Origin: BOG-1155 sp050012495
GTDB lineage: Bacteria > Desulfobacterota > Syntrophorhabdia > Syntrophorhabdales > WCHB1-27
Assembly: GCA_050012495.1 (NCBI GenBank)
Contig: JBEKHB010000011.1
Location: forward strand, 70,988 to 134,987
Length of the DNA: 64,000 bases
Reading direction: 5' to 3'
Of the stretch, positions 7,312-15,325 are shown one piece after another. The translations under genes and the position numbers were made by a program. The notes beneath the pieces are model-generated. The model searched no databases and was not told where the DNA came from. It saw nothing but the letters and a program-made list of their open reading frames with translations. Numbering within the stretch: the stretch's first letter is position 1; each line of letters opens with the position of its first letter.

Positions 7312-7833
7312 GTGACGGCATGGCACGAAGAGCCGATCAACAAGAAACATGATCGGGAAGCGTTCGACTGCGGCGAAGAAGCGCTGAATGAATTCTTGCA
7401 CCGTTACGCCCGCAAGAGCCACAAGCTGGGCGGTGCGAAAACGTTCCTTGCGATTGACGATGCCGACAACAAAACCATTCTCGGCTTTTACAGTCTGAGC
7501 CCCGCTTCGGTTGACTATGCCCGGACGCCGGAGATCATACGGCGCGGGCTGGCGCACCATGACGTACCGGGCTTCCGCTTGGCGCGCCTGGCCGTGGATC
7601 GCAGGCTGCAAGGGCAGGGAATTGGAGGACAACTTCTGCTCGCGGCGGGCAGGCGCTGCCTGTTGGCCTCGGCGGAGGTTGGCGGCGTGGTGCTTGTCAT
7701 CGATGCCAAGAATGAAAGGGCGGCAGGATGGTATGCCGGCTATGGCGCTATGCCGCTGCTGGATGCGCCGTTATCTCTGCTGCTGCCGCTCGCAACAATC
7801 GAGGCCGCGCTTAAAAAGGCGGGGAAATACTAA
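7312..7833 (+). CDS. GNAT-family toxin (TacT-like tRNA acetyltransferase)
   Basis: The 173-residue protein fits GNAT toxins: a start like HDREAFDCGEEALNEFLHRYA, the acetyl-CoA loop VDRRLQGQGIGGQLL (Q/R-x-x-G-x-G/A), and the C-terminal AAGWYAGYGAMPL with the conserved Tyr. Known relatives acetylate the amino group of aminoacyl-tRNAs and stop translation. It uses a GTG start. Pairing with DUF1778 upstream makes the call firm; the exact tRNA target is unknown. Confidence 0.85.
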   Translation: MTAWHEEPINKKHDREAFDCGEEALNEFLHRYARKSHKLGGAKTFLAIDDADNKTILGFYSLSPASVDYARTPEIIRRGLAHHDVPGFRLARLAVDRRLQGQGIGGQLLLAAGRRCLLASAEVGGVVLVIDAKNERAAGWYAGYGAMPLLDAPLSLLLPLATIEAALKKAGKY

Positions 7834-8189
7834 AGCACCTTCAGATTAGCGGGAACACGTCAGAAGGAATTAGAACGATAGGCAAGAAGCATATGGGTTC
7901 GTGCTTTGGTGAAATCCTGAAGCGCAAGCGCACGACGGTAGGGCGGGGAAGTGACGACCGTCTGAAGTGTACCGAAGAGGGCGCTCGGTCGTTTGCGGCG
8001 AGCAAGTTTCTGCGATAATCCGTTTCGGCGGGCTTCTTCGGCTGCAGCGGGCGCTTCACGGCGATGTCGTGGTCGAGGCCGGTGTGATACTGACGTAGTT
8101 GCTCGGCCTCATGGCTCTGCCAAAGCCCTGAAATATTCGAGAAGCTCCTTAAACGAAAAACAAAATCGAAGCAAGCCGTTCGGTAGTCG
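7834..8189. other. Intergenic stretch without a convincing gene
   Basis: These 356 bases hold only short overlapping frames on both strands, none with a recognisable product or ribosome-binding site. The sequence lies between two toxin-antitoxin remnants and may be decayed coding DNA. No repeat or RNA structure was recognised. Confidence 0.4.
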
Positions 8190-8406
8190 TCACAAGTCTT
8201 CCGTGGCGAGGCCCTTATGTTTGGCTATCCTGGCCAAACATCTTCGGGCGGATCTCTTCTCCCTCATGAAATGCAAACACGTAATCAGGCCAACCGGGAC
8301 GGGCCAGGACACGATGAAAAGTGCCGTGCTGTGACTTGACTGTCCAGCCGATGCGGAGCGGGGCCGCGAGGACATGCTGTGCTCGTGTTGACGCCCATCG
8401 GCTCAT
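8190..8406 (-). pseudogene. Frameshifted hicA-like gene
   Basis: The first frame encodes a HicA-like N-terminus (RWASTRAQHVLAAPLRIGW, then WPDYVFAFHEGEEI). The C-terminal part (LARIAKHKGLATEDL) continues in another frame. One extra base in the AAA run at 8236-8238 (read TTT on the coding strand) explains the switch. The usual GSH catalytic motif is also altered to HGTFH. The toxin is therefore probably inactive while its hicB partner is intact. A sequencing error is the main alternative. Confidence 0.6.
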
Positions 8407-8603
8407 GCTGAGATCGCGAAGACTTCCTTAAGCTCCGGGATTTCTTCCTCATGCTCAAGCCTGTCCGCCATGACCCGCAAGGCTAAAGCTTCGGCCTTTG
8501 CAATAGCCTGGTTCCGCGTAGCTCCGTAAACCATCACGCCGGGAAGCTCCGGGATTTCCGCTATCCAACGGCCGTCTTCTTCTCTCTCGATTTCAATCTT
8601 CAT
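8403..8603 (-). CDS. HicB-like antitoxin
   Basis: The 66 residues show the HicB pattern IEREEDGRWIAEIPELPGVMVYG followed by an Ala-rich helix (NQAIAKAEALALRVMADRLEH). It overlaps the following hicA-like pseudogene by 4 bp, as coupled pairs do. With its toxin broken, it may persist as a solitary antitoxin or regulator. Confidence 0.75.
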   Translation of the reverse strand: MKIEIEREEDGRWIAEIPELPGVMVYGATRNQAIAKAEALALRVMADRLEHEEEIPELKEVFAISA

Positions 8604-8797
8604 GCATCACCCTTTGTATATCATAGTCCACGCAAGGAGATTTTCGCAAGTTCTTTTCTCTTTTAGCATCACCCCCCATTTACATTACAAACCTTGCTTG
8701 CCCGCTTTCACGAGTCTTCACATTCGGCCTTTCGGGCTGAGCAAGGAATACCACTTCAAAGTTGCAGGAAACATTTTTTTAGATGCTATGATTTACC

Positions 8798-8827
8798 TTG
8801 ACAATGTGTTCTACAATGTTTTAGAAT
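8798..8827 (+). promoter_or_regulatory. Sigma-70-type promoter of the riboswitch transcript
   Basis: TTGACA and TAGAAT are separated by 18 bp. The -10 box ends 8 bp before the riboswitch aptamer, so transcription would begin at the aptamer 5' edge, which supports both calls. Confidence 0.6.
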
Positions 8828-8835
8828 GCAGAAAA

Positions 8836-8966
8836 TCTGAAAAAACCAAACCGCCCGCGAGGGCGGGACGGAAAGCAGCGGGTCTCTGATCCCCATCATC
8901 GGTCATCACCAGCCAGGCAGCCGCGCTACCAGAAGAAGCCACGCATCTTATGGGTGAGATCATAAG
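8836..8966 (+). ncRNA. GEMM-I cyclic-dinucleotide riboswitch
   Basis: Positions 8836-8933 show the GEMM-I layout: a short P1 (TCTG with CAGA), CAAACC, a GC hairpin with a GCGA tetraloop, GGGACGGAAAGC-AGCGGGTCT, and the second arm CAGCCAGGCAGCCGCGCTACC that docks the tetraloop. GEMM-I RNAs sense c-di-GMP, or 3',3'-cGAMP in the Ib variant; the ligand cannot be decided here. Downstream, CTTATG (8947-8952) pairs with CATAAG (8961-8966), touching the AGGGGAG ribosome-binding site, so translation control is plausible. The GGAAAGC segment departs slightly from consensus GCAAAGC. Confidence 0.72.
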
Positions 8967-8980
8967 GGGAGAAATTTATC

Positions 8981-9376
8981 ATGTCGAGCCGCACTACCTT
9001 TTTGTCAGCCGCCATGCTTTTCGTCTGCTGCCTGTTTTTTCTCACGGCATGTGGCCAGCAAATACCGACCTTCAGCACCGAGTATCAGGCGGTCTTCATG
9101 GACAACGGCCAAGTCTTCTTCGGGAAGATGAAGAATACCGGAAGCAACTATACCCTGCTCAGGGACGTCTACTACATAGGGAGACAGACATCCCCGGACG
9201 GCAAAGAGGTTAAGAACATACTCATAAAGCGCGGCAACGAGTGGCACGCGCCCGACTATATGTACATCAACAAGCTGCACATCGTGATAATCGAGCCGGT
9301 CGCTGCAAATTCCCGGGTCGAGCAACTCATCAAGGAAGCGAAGAACCAGAAGCCCCAGCCTTCGCAACAACAGTGA
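8981..9376 (+). CDS. Small lipoprotein
   Basis: The 131-residue protein has a signal peptide ending in the lipobox LTAC (Cys near residue 24), so it should be lipidated and anchored in the envelope. The mature part has a beta-like region (AVFMDNGQVFFGKMKN) and a Gln/Pro-rich tail. The family is not recognised. It is the first gene after the GEMM riboswitch and 92 bp before the giant PEP-CTERM gene, so it may help secrete or anchor that protein. Confidence 0.75.
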   Translation: MSSRTTFLSAAMLFVCCLFFLTACGQQIPTFSTEYQAVFMDNGQVFFGKMKNTGSNYTLLRDVYYIGRQTSPDGKEVKNILIKRGNEWHAPDYMYINKLHIVIIEPVAANSRVEQLIKEAKNQKPQPSQQQ

Positions 9377-9468
9377 GGCATCGGAAGGGCCGGCCGCTTG
9401 CAAGCCGCGGACGGCGAGGAGAACGCGTCGGGAATGGACATCGGAAAATTGCACAGGGGGATAGACAG

Positions 9469-12400
9469 ATGAGAGGACGGGATAGAAAAGTTGGGTGGCC
9501 GGTGAGTTTTGTCGCAATCATCTTCTTTTTAACGACTTTCTTGCCGATCGCCGCGCGGGCGGGCACCTCCTGGAAGGGGGGGGATGGGCTGTGGAGCACG
9601 GACGCCAACTGGACCAACGGAGCGCCCATGGCCGGAGACGCCGCGTCCATCCAGACATACAATGCCTCCGTCACCTTTGACGGCAACTACGGAACCGTGA
9701 CCGATTGGGCCGGCCCCTTGTCTCTCAGCATCGATTTCTACTCGACGCTGAACATCGGCACCGGGGGAAGCCTGGTGCTGGGCTCTCTTTCCAGCCCCGG
9801 CGATCTGAAGATCGGGACCGGGGGGTGGTGGTCCACCGCTACGGTCAACCTCTACAACGGCAGCCTCGCCGTCGCCGGCAACACCTTCGTCGGCTACAAT
9901 GCCACGGGTATCTTCAACCAATCGGGCGGGGCCAACATGGTGGTCGTGACCTTAGACAACAACGGTGCGCCCATGCCGGGCACGGGCAACCTCTACCTCG
10001 GCGGAGGGTCCGATCCATACGGCAATTACCCTTTCTCAGGCTCCGGAACCGGCACTTACAACCTCAACACCGGAACTCTGACCGTCGGGGGCAACGCCTA
10101 CGTCGGCTACAACGACGCCTCCCCTTCGGGTAGTACCTTCAACCAGGGCGCGCCCGTCTACGACCCGAGCAGCCTGGTGTGGGCGACGCCCGACGGAGGC
10201 ACCCACACAATCGGGACCTTCGACACCAGCAATGTACTCGTACCGGGCACAGGCAATCTCTACATCGGCGGCGGGTCCGACACGACGGGCTTCGGCACCT
10301 CGGCCACGGGTACTGGTACGTACAACCTTTACACGGGAAATCTGAAGGTTAACGGCACCACCTACGTCGGCTACAACGGCACGGGCGCCTTCAACCAGGG
10401 GCAGCCCGTATTCGGACCGTACGGCGAAGGACCGGCAATGCCCGACGGCGGCACTCACACGACGGGCAACCTCTACATCGGCGGAAGCCCCGACGGCGCC
10501 ATTGGCACGGGCACCTACAACCTGTATGCGGGAAATCTGAAAGTAGGCGGCAACACCTACGTCGGTTACAACGACGCCTCACAGCAGGGCAGTACCTTCA
10601 ACCAGGGCAAGCCCATGCTGGACCCTGGCAGCCAGTACTTTGTGTCATCCAAGGGCGGAACCCACACGACCGGCAATCTCTACATCGGCGGCGGGCCGGA
10701 CACGACGGGCTCGGGCAGCCTCGGCTCAGGCACGGGCACCTACAACCTCTATGCGGGAACTTTGACCGTCAACGGCACCACTTACGTCGGCTACAACGGC
10801 ACGGGCACGTTCAACCAGGGCGGCTCTATCTTCGACCCCTACAGCCAGGTGTGGTCAACCCCCGACGGCGGCACCCACACGACGGGCAACCTCTACATCG
10901 GCGGAAGCCCCGACGGCGTTGCCGGCACTACCGGCACGGGCACCTACAACCTGTATGCGGGAAATCTCAAGGTTAACGGCACCACCTACGTCGGCTACAA
11001 CGGCACGGGCGCCTTCAACCTGACGGGCGGAACGATAACCACAGGGAGTCTCGTCGTGGGAAATGGCGGCTACCTCACCGCGGCGAGCGGCACGACATAC
11101 GAAGTGGTAACGAACTTCGAGAACGACAGCACCCAAAAGGGCCTGTGGAACACCTGGGGCGGCAACCTCTACTTCTCGGGAGCACAAGCCACCTACACGT
11201 CCAACGGGAGCTTCGGCTGGGGGAGCCTCCAGCTTGGGGACACCACTAAGCTTGCCTTCGGCGGAAGCGGTTCCCTCTACCTCCTCAATATCTCCGGCCT
11301 CTCCAACGGCAATTTCAACAACATCACCGTCAATCCGGGCTTCCATGTCTACTACGACCCTTTAACGAGCGGCAACGGGAGCTCGATTGGTACCAGTAAC
11401 GGGACGATCGATCCGGCCTTTCCTCTCTGTGTCGGCCCTGCAACCTCCACAACGTACACCATCAACGGCGACTACATAAACTTCCACGCCTACGTGGGCT
11501 CGAACGGCCCCGGCACCCTCAATCAAACCGACGGCTCCGTCGCCCTCTACGACCTCTACCTGGGGTTGGGGGGGAGCCCCTACGACTACTATAATTCCGG
11601 CAGCGGCACATACAACCTCTACAAAGGCAGCCTCGCCGTGCAGAACGCCTACGTCGGCTACAACGACAACTCCGCGTCCGGCAGCGTCTTCAACCAGGGC
11701 GCGCCCGTCTACGACACGAACCATGTTCTTACGAACCCTGATGGGGCATCCGTTACAATCGGTGGGGACCTGTACATAGGAGGGAGCAATTTCGGTACTC
11801 TCGGAACCGGCACCTACAACCTCTACCAGGGCTCACTCACGATTGCAGGGACCCTTAACGTCGGCTACAACGGCTCGGGCACCTTCGTCCAGAAGGGCGG
11901 GACGGTGACGGTCGGTTCCTACAATCCCCTCACTCTGACTTTGACCGGCGCTCTTTACCTCGGCAGCTCGTTCAACGCAGGTACCACAGGCGCCTACGTC
12001 CTTTCCGCCGGCACCTTGAACACGGTGACCGAGATCATCGGCTCTGGCTCGCCGGGCACTTTCACCCAGTACGGGGGTACCCACAACGTCAACTTCCCCA
12101 CTGCTTTGGCCTTTGATTGGGGAGGGATGATACTTGGAGAAAATAATGGCGCTCCGGGCACGTACAATCTGGTCTCGGGCACGCTCACGAACACCGGTGC
12201 CCTGAGTGTAGGTTGGGGCGGCACGGCGCCAAGCACCTTCAACCAGGGATACAGGCCCGACACCGGGGAGATCAGGGACGGCGGGACGAACCATGTCTAC
12301 GGGAACGTGGCGGTCGGCGTGTCCGACCGGGGTACGGGCTACTACAACCTCGTCAACGGCAGCCTGACCGTCGATCAGGGGCTCAACATCGGGTGGCAGG

Positions 12401-14133
12401 GCGTCGGCGTCTTCACCCAGGGGTATCACCCTGACGGAACGATGGGGACCCTCGGTACTTCGGTCACGGCCCAATGGCTCACCGTGGGGGCGATCGGGCC
12501 GACGACCTGGGACCCCGCGTCGCAAGGGTTAGGGACGTATAACCTGATCTCCGGCAGCCTCACCGTGGCATCGGCCGTGATCGGCTCGAACGGCGACGGG
12601 ACCTTTAACCAGGGGGCCTTCTATGACCCGGCTGTCCCCGGCTCGTTCAACCCCGTTGGAGACGGCGGCACGGTCGACATACAGTCCGACCTCAACGTCG
12701 GCGGCATTTATGAGGTTTATCCGCAATACTCCCTCGGCACGGGTGCTTACAACCTCTATAACGGCACGCTGACCGTGGGCGGCACCACCTACGTGGGCCA
12801 GACCGGCACGGGCACCTTCCTGCAGAAGGGCGGCAGCAACACGACCAATAACCTCTCCATAGGCGGCAGCGGGTTACTCATGGCCACGGACACCCCCATC
12901 CAGGGCACGGGCACCTACACCCTCGATGCGACCGTCCCGGCCGGCAGCTCTTCCAACCTCCACGTCCAGGGCGACATGGTTGTCGGCGAGTCAGGCATTG
13001 GCACCTTTACTCACAGGAACGGCGTTGTCCAGGTCGACGGTAATCTGATCCTCGGCTCCGTCGCACAACTGTGGAGTTCTGCGAACGGCGGGTCCATCGT
13101 GAACGAATTCGGCAACGGGACCTATAACCTGACCTCGGGCAGCCTGACTGTGGGGAATCATGCCTTCGTAGGGTACTACGGTACGGGTATGTTCAACCAA
13201 GGCGCTTCTTACGATCCGGCCTCGGGAAAGCTCGCGCCGGCGGGTGACGGAGGTTCCGTCAAAGTCGGCGGCAACCTCTACGTCGGCGGCGGACCCCTTC
13301 TGTCCGGTCAAAGCAGCCCTGGCTGGGGCACAGGCACCTACACCCTGTATAACGGCACTCTCAACGTGGCGGGCACCACCTATGTCGGCTACGCGGGCGC
13401 CACGGGCACTTTCAACCAGTCGGGCGGCACCCATACGGCCGGCATCATCAATGTGGGAGCCGCCGGCACGTACAACTACTCGGGCGGCACGATCACGGGC
13501 GCTTTCCAGAACAGCGGGACAACCACGGTGACCGGGGGCACGTCCACCACGCCCAATAGGTTCGACGCCTCGGTGGTGAACAACTCCGGTGGGAATTTCA
13601 TTGTAGGTGATACGGTGAATTCTGCGTACATCACCTTCATGAACGCGGTGACGAACAACGCAGGGGCGACCTTCACCATCAACAAGTCGTACGCCACCTT
13701 CCAAGGCCCGGTTGTCAACAACGGCACCTGGATCACCGACCCGTCCGGCCTGACCTTCGACAAGTCTTTCACGATCGGCAGCGGGGGTTCTGTCACGGCT
13801 AAAGGTGATACGTATACGATACTCGGCACCTTCACGGACTCCGGAACGCTCATTGTCGAAGGCAGCGTCACGATCAATCTAAGCAGCGGAACCAATAACG
13901 TGGGCACATTGTTGATCGAGCCCGGCGGCAGCCTAACGCTCGTCGGCGGCAGCCTGAGCATCGCCAGTCTCGTCGACCCGGGCGCCTCGGGTAATAGTCC
14001 CGACAACGTTACGGGGAGCTTCACTTATCAATCGTTCACCAAGAACGCTACCGTTCCCATCCCCGCAGCAATTTGGCTCCTCTTCCCCGGTCTTGCCGCA
14101 CTTGCAGGAATAAGGAGGAGGATCGGGAAGTAG
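9469..14133 (+). CDS. Giant repetitive PEP-CTERM surface protein
   Basis: The start is the ATG after CAGGGGGAT; the open frame reaches back to 9241 but overlaps the lipoprotein gene. The 1,554-residue protein has a signal peptide (FVAIIFFLTTFLPIAARA), then a repeat region rich in Gly, Thr, Asn and Tyr. About fifteen units of the type GTYNLYxGxLxVxGTTYVGYN, often followed by FNQG, suggest a beta-solenoid. The C-terminus has the exosortase signal: VPIPAAIWLL, a hydrophobic stretch and a final Arg cluster. Such proteins are sorted and processed by EpsH-type exosortases, often with biofilm matrix. No exosortase gene is in this window. GEMM control fits a biofilm or adhesion role. Confidence 0.85.
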   Translation: MRGRDRKVGWPVSFVAIIFFLTTFLPIAARAGTSWKGGDGLWSTDANWTNGAPMAGDAASIQTYNASVTFDGNYGTVTDWAGPLSLSIDFYSTLNIGTGGSLVLGSLSSPGDLKIGTGGWWSTATVNLYNGSLAVAGNTFVGYNATGIFNQSGGANMVVVTLDNNGAPMPGTGNLYLGGGSDPYGNYPFSGSGTGTYNLNTGTLTVGGNAYVGYNDASPSGSTFNQGAPVYDPSSLVWATPDGGTHTIGTFDTSNVLVPGTGNLYIGGGSDTTGFGTSATGTGTYNLYTGNLKVNGTTYVGYNGTGAFNQGQPVFGPYGEGPAMPDGGTHTTGNLYIGGSPDGAIGTGTYNLYAGNLKVGGNTYVGYNDASQQGSTFNQGKPMLDPGSQYFVSSKGGTHTTGNLYIGGGPDTTGSGSLGSGTGTYNLYAGTLTVNGTTYVGYNGTGTFNQGGSIFDPYSQVWSTPDGGTHTTGNLYIGGSPDGVAGTTGTGTYNLYAGNLKVNGTTYVGYNGTGAFNLTGGTITTGSLVVGNGGYLTAASGTTYEVVTNFENDSTQKGLWNTWGGNLYFSGAQATYTSNGSFGWGSLQLGDTTKLAFGGSGSLYLLNISGLSNGNFNNITVNPGFHVYYDPLTSGNGSSIGTSNGTIDPAFPLCVGPATSTTYTINGDYINFHAYVGSNGPGTLNQTDGSVALYDLYLGLGGSPYDYYNSGSGTYNLYKGSLAVQNAYVGYNDNSASGSVFNQGAPVYDTNHVLTNPDGASVTIGGDLYIGGSNFGTLGTGTYNLYQGSLTIAGTLNVGYNGSGTFVQKGGTVTVGSYNPLTLTLTGALYLGSSFNAGTTGAYVLSAGTLNTVTEIIGSGSPGTFTQYGGTHNVNFPTALAFDWGGMILGENNGAPGTYNLVSGTLTNTGALSVGWGGTAPSTFNQGYRPDTGEIRDGGTNHVYGNVAVGVSDRGTGYYNLVNGSLTVDQGLNIGWQGVGVFTQGYHPDGTMGTLGTSVTAQWLTVGAIGPTTWDPASQGLGTYNLISGSLTVASAVIGSNGDGTFNQGAFYDPAVPGSFNPVGDGGTVDIQSDLNVGGIYEVYPQYSLGTGAYNLYNGTLTVGGTTYVGQTGTGTFLQKGGSNTTNNLSIGGSGLLMATDTPIQGTGTYTLDATVPAGSSSNLHVQGDMVVGESGIGTFTHRNGVVQVDGNLILGSVAQLWSSANGGSIVNEFGNGTYNLTSGSLTVGNHAFVGYYGTGMFNQGASYDPASGKLAPAGDGGSVKVGGNLYVGGGPLLSGQSSPGWGTGTYTLYNGTLNVAGTTYVGYAGATGTFNQSGGTHTAGIINVGAAGTYNYSGGTITGAFQNSGTTTVTGGTSTTPNRFDASVVNNSGGNFIVGDTVNSAYITFMNAVTNNAGATFTINKSYATFQGPVVNNGTWITDPSGLTFDKSFTIGSGGSVTAKGDTYTILGTFTDSGTLIVEGSVTINLSSGTNNVGTLLIEPGGSLTLVGGSLSIASLVDPGASGNSPDNVTGSFTYQSFTKNATVPIPAAIWLLFPGLAALAGIRRRIGK

Positions 14134-14152
14134 GCGTTGTTCAACCAACATC

Positions 14153-14185
14153 AAAGGCAGGGCCGGCAAATGACCCTGCCTTTTT
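14153..14185 (+). terminator. Rho-independent terminator of the exoprotein gene
   Basis: AAAGGCAGGG pairs with CCCTGCCTTT over an 11-nt loop and is followed by a short T-run. It lies 19 bp after the stop codon, so the riboswitch transcript ends here. Confidence 0.85.
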
Positions 14186-14277
14186 GTTCCCCCCCGCCTT
14201 CGCCATTACCATTTGAACTGTGATATCAAAAGAAGAAACCGGAGAGTAACGAGTTCAGGAAGCAGGTCAGAACCGTT

Positions 14278-14909
14278 TCACTCCTGCCGCTCCACTTTCT
14301 GCGGCCTCTTCCGTAGATCGTAATGCCTGTACGTCACCGGCCCCATAAGCGGGTTATTGATATACGTGATCTCATAGGTCTTGCACTCCTCCGGGATATT
14401 CAAACTCTTCAGAATCTCGCCGACGCTTCCCGCTCTGATCTCTTCCGGGCGGTATAGGCCCTGAGAAGTAAAGAACCGCCTGTGGCCCGATAGCTCTTCT
14501 CCTGAGAAGTCCTTGACCATGTACCGGGCCACACATAGCTGCCGGGGTTCTCATAGGACTCCATGGCCTCGATAGACACGGTCCCATGGCCCCATGTCTC
14601 GACCAACTCGTTTTGGCGCACGTAGGGCAGGCCGAAGACGGCAACATGGTAATGCCATACCTTCACGCCGTACTTCTCGTATCGCTCCCACTGGATTTGG
14701 GGAACACCCAGGTATTCAAAGGCCCCGTGGTAATAGCGCAGCTTTTTGACAAAGTTATGGAAGTGGCGGTTCGCCTGTTGTATGTCCGTCATATTCTCGG
14801 CAAACGTCAGGGTTAAGAACTTATCCCTGTTTCTCTCCGCAGAATGACGGCCTGCATTTGCGTTGATGATCCTTCTCACCTGTCTCATTGCCCTGAAGAC
14901 GTTATCCAA
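14278..14909 (-). pseudogene. Frameshifted HUH-type Rep gene
   Basis: The first frame has motif I (FLTLTFAENMTD) and the HUH motif HYHVAVFG; motif III (ARYMVKDFSGEEL) and the C-terminus lie in another frame. Removing two bases in the ACACA run near 14531-14535 (extra TG on the coding strand) joins GSYV to ARYMVKDF and restores about 235 residues. The first frame stays open upstream to about 15,074 but without an ATG, so the N-terminus may also be altered. This is a second replication initiator, distinct from that at 324, belonging to block C. Confidence 0.7.
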
Positions 14910-15087
14910 TCTGGCCTCCCTTTTCCTTGGCTCTTTGGCCTCTGTCCGCTTGCCCGGCTTTGTCCCTGTCCGTGATTGATGGTATTCGTAGGTTTCCGCG
15001 TGGTCTCCCGAGATGACGCACTTGGCTGAGTACTTCTTGAGAACGGCTTTCGTCAGTTGTGAGGTATTAATTAATCAAGTTAAGTAC

Positions 15088-15125
15088 GCCCCCGTCACGC
15101 CGCCAAGCACCGGGGGCATTTTTTT
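15088..15125 (+). terminator. Terminator-like hairpin near the right end of block C
   Basis: GCCCCCG pairs with CGGGGGC and is followed by ATTTTTTT. No plus-strand gene ends close by, so it may insulate the element or be part of a replication signal upstream of the broken rep. Confidence 0.5.
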
Positions 15126-15143
15126 GGTGTCCCTATAGGTGGC
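15126..15143. repeat. 18-bp motif shared by both ends of block C (right copy)
   Basis: GGTGTCCCTATAGGTGGC differs by one base from the motif at 6291 and has the same T-run before it. The bases after it (CTTTCGCCCGC) resemble the first lines of the window, where ATAGGTGG, CTTT and CGCCCGC recur in the same order with insertions. Confidence 0.45.
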
Positions 15144-15271
15144 TTTCGCCCGCCTACACGGACCCTTCCTCCCGAACGCAGCTATACGCTGCCGAACGAC
15201 ATTCCCTTGCCATTCAAGAGGTTAGAACGATATGATTTGTGAGGATATTCAGTGATTACGCCTGGTTGAAA

Positions 15272-15314
15272 TTCGTAATCCCTAGGTCCGGGGGTTCAAA
15301 TCCCCGCGTCGGCT
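15272..15314 (+). repeat. Attachment-site copy 3 (tRNA-Thr 3' half)
   Basis: This is the same tRNA-Thr 3' half as copies 1 and 2, with ATCCCT for ATCACT and one extra G in the T stem (CCGGGGG). The upstream arm is not clearly related to those of copies 1 and 2. It marks the right boundary of the accessory region; a chromosomal-type operon begins 12 bp later. Confidence 0.72.
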
Positions 15315-15325
15315 TCTGTTTTTCG

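Noticed and set aside
10300..11000. CRISPR or satellite repeat
   Set aside because: The repetition is in-frame and encodes the repeated protein motif of the exoprotein.
12991..13704. Several long minus-strand frames opposite the PEP-CTERM gene
   Set aside because: They mirror the Gly/Thr/Asn repeat codons and give Val/Arg/Asp-rich low-complexity translations.
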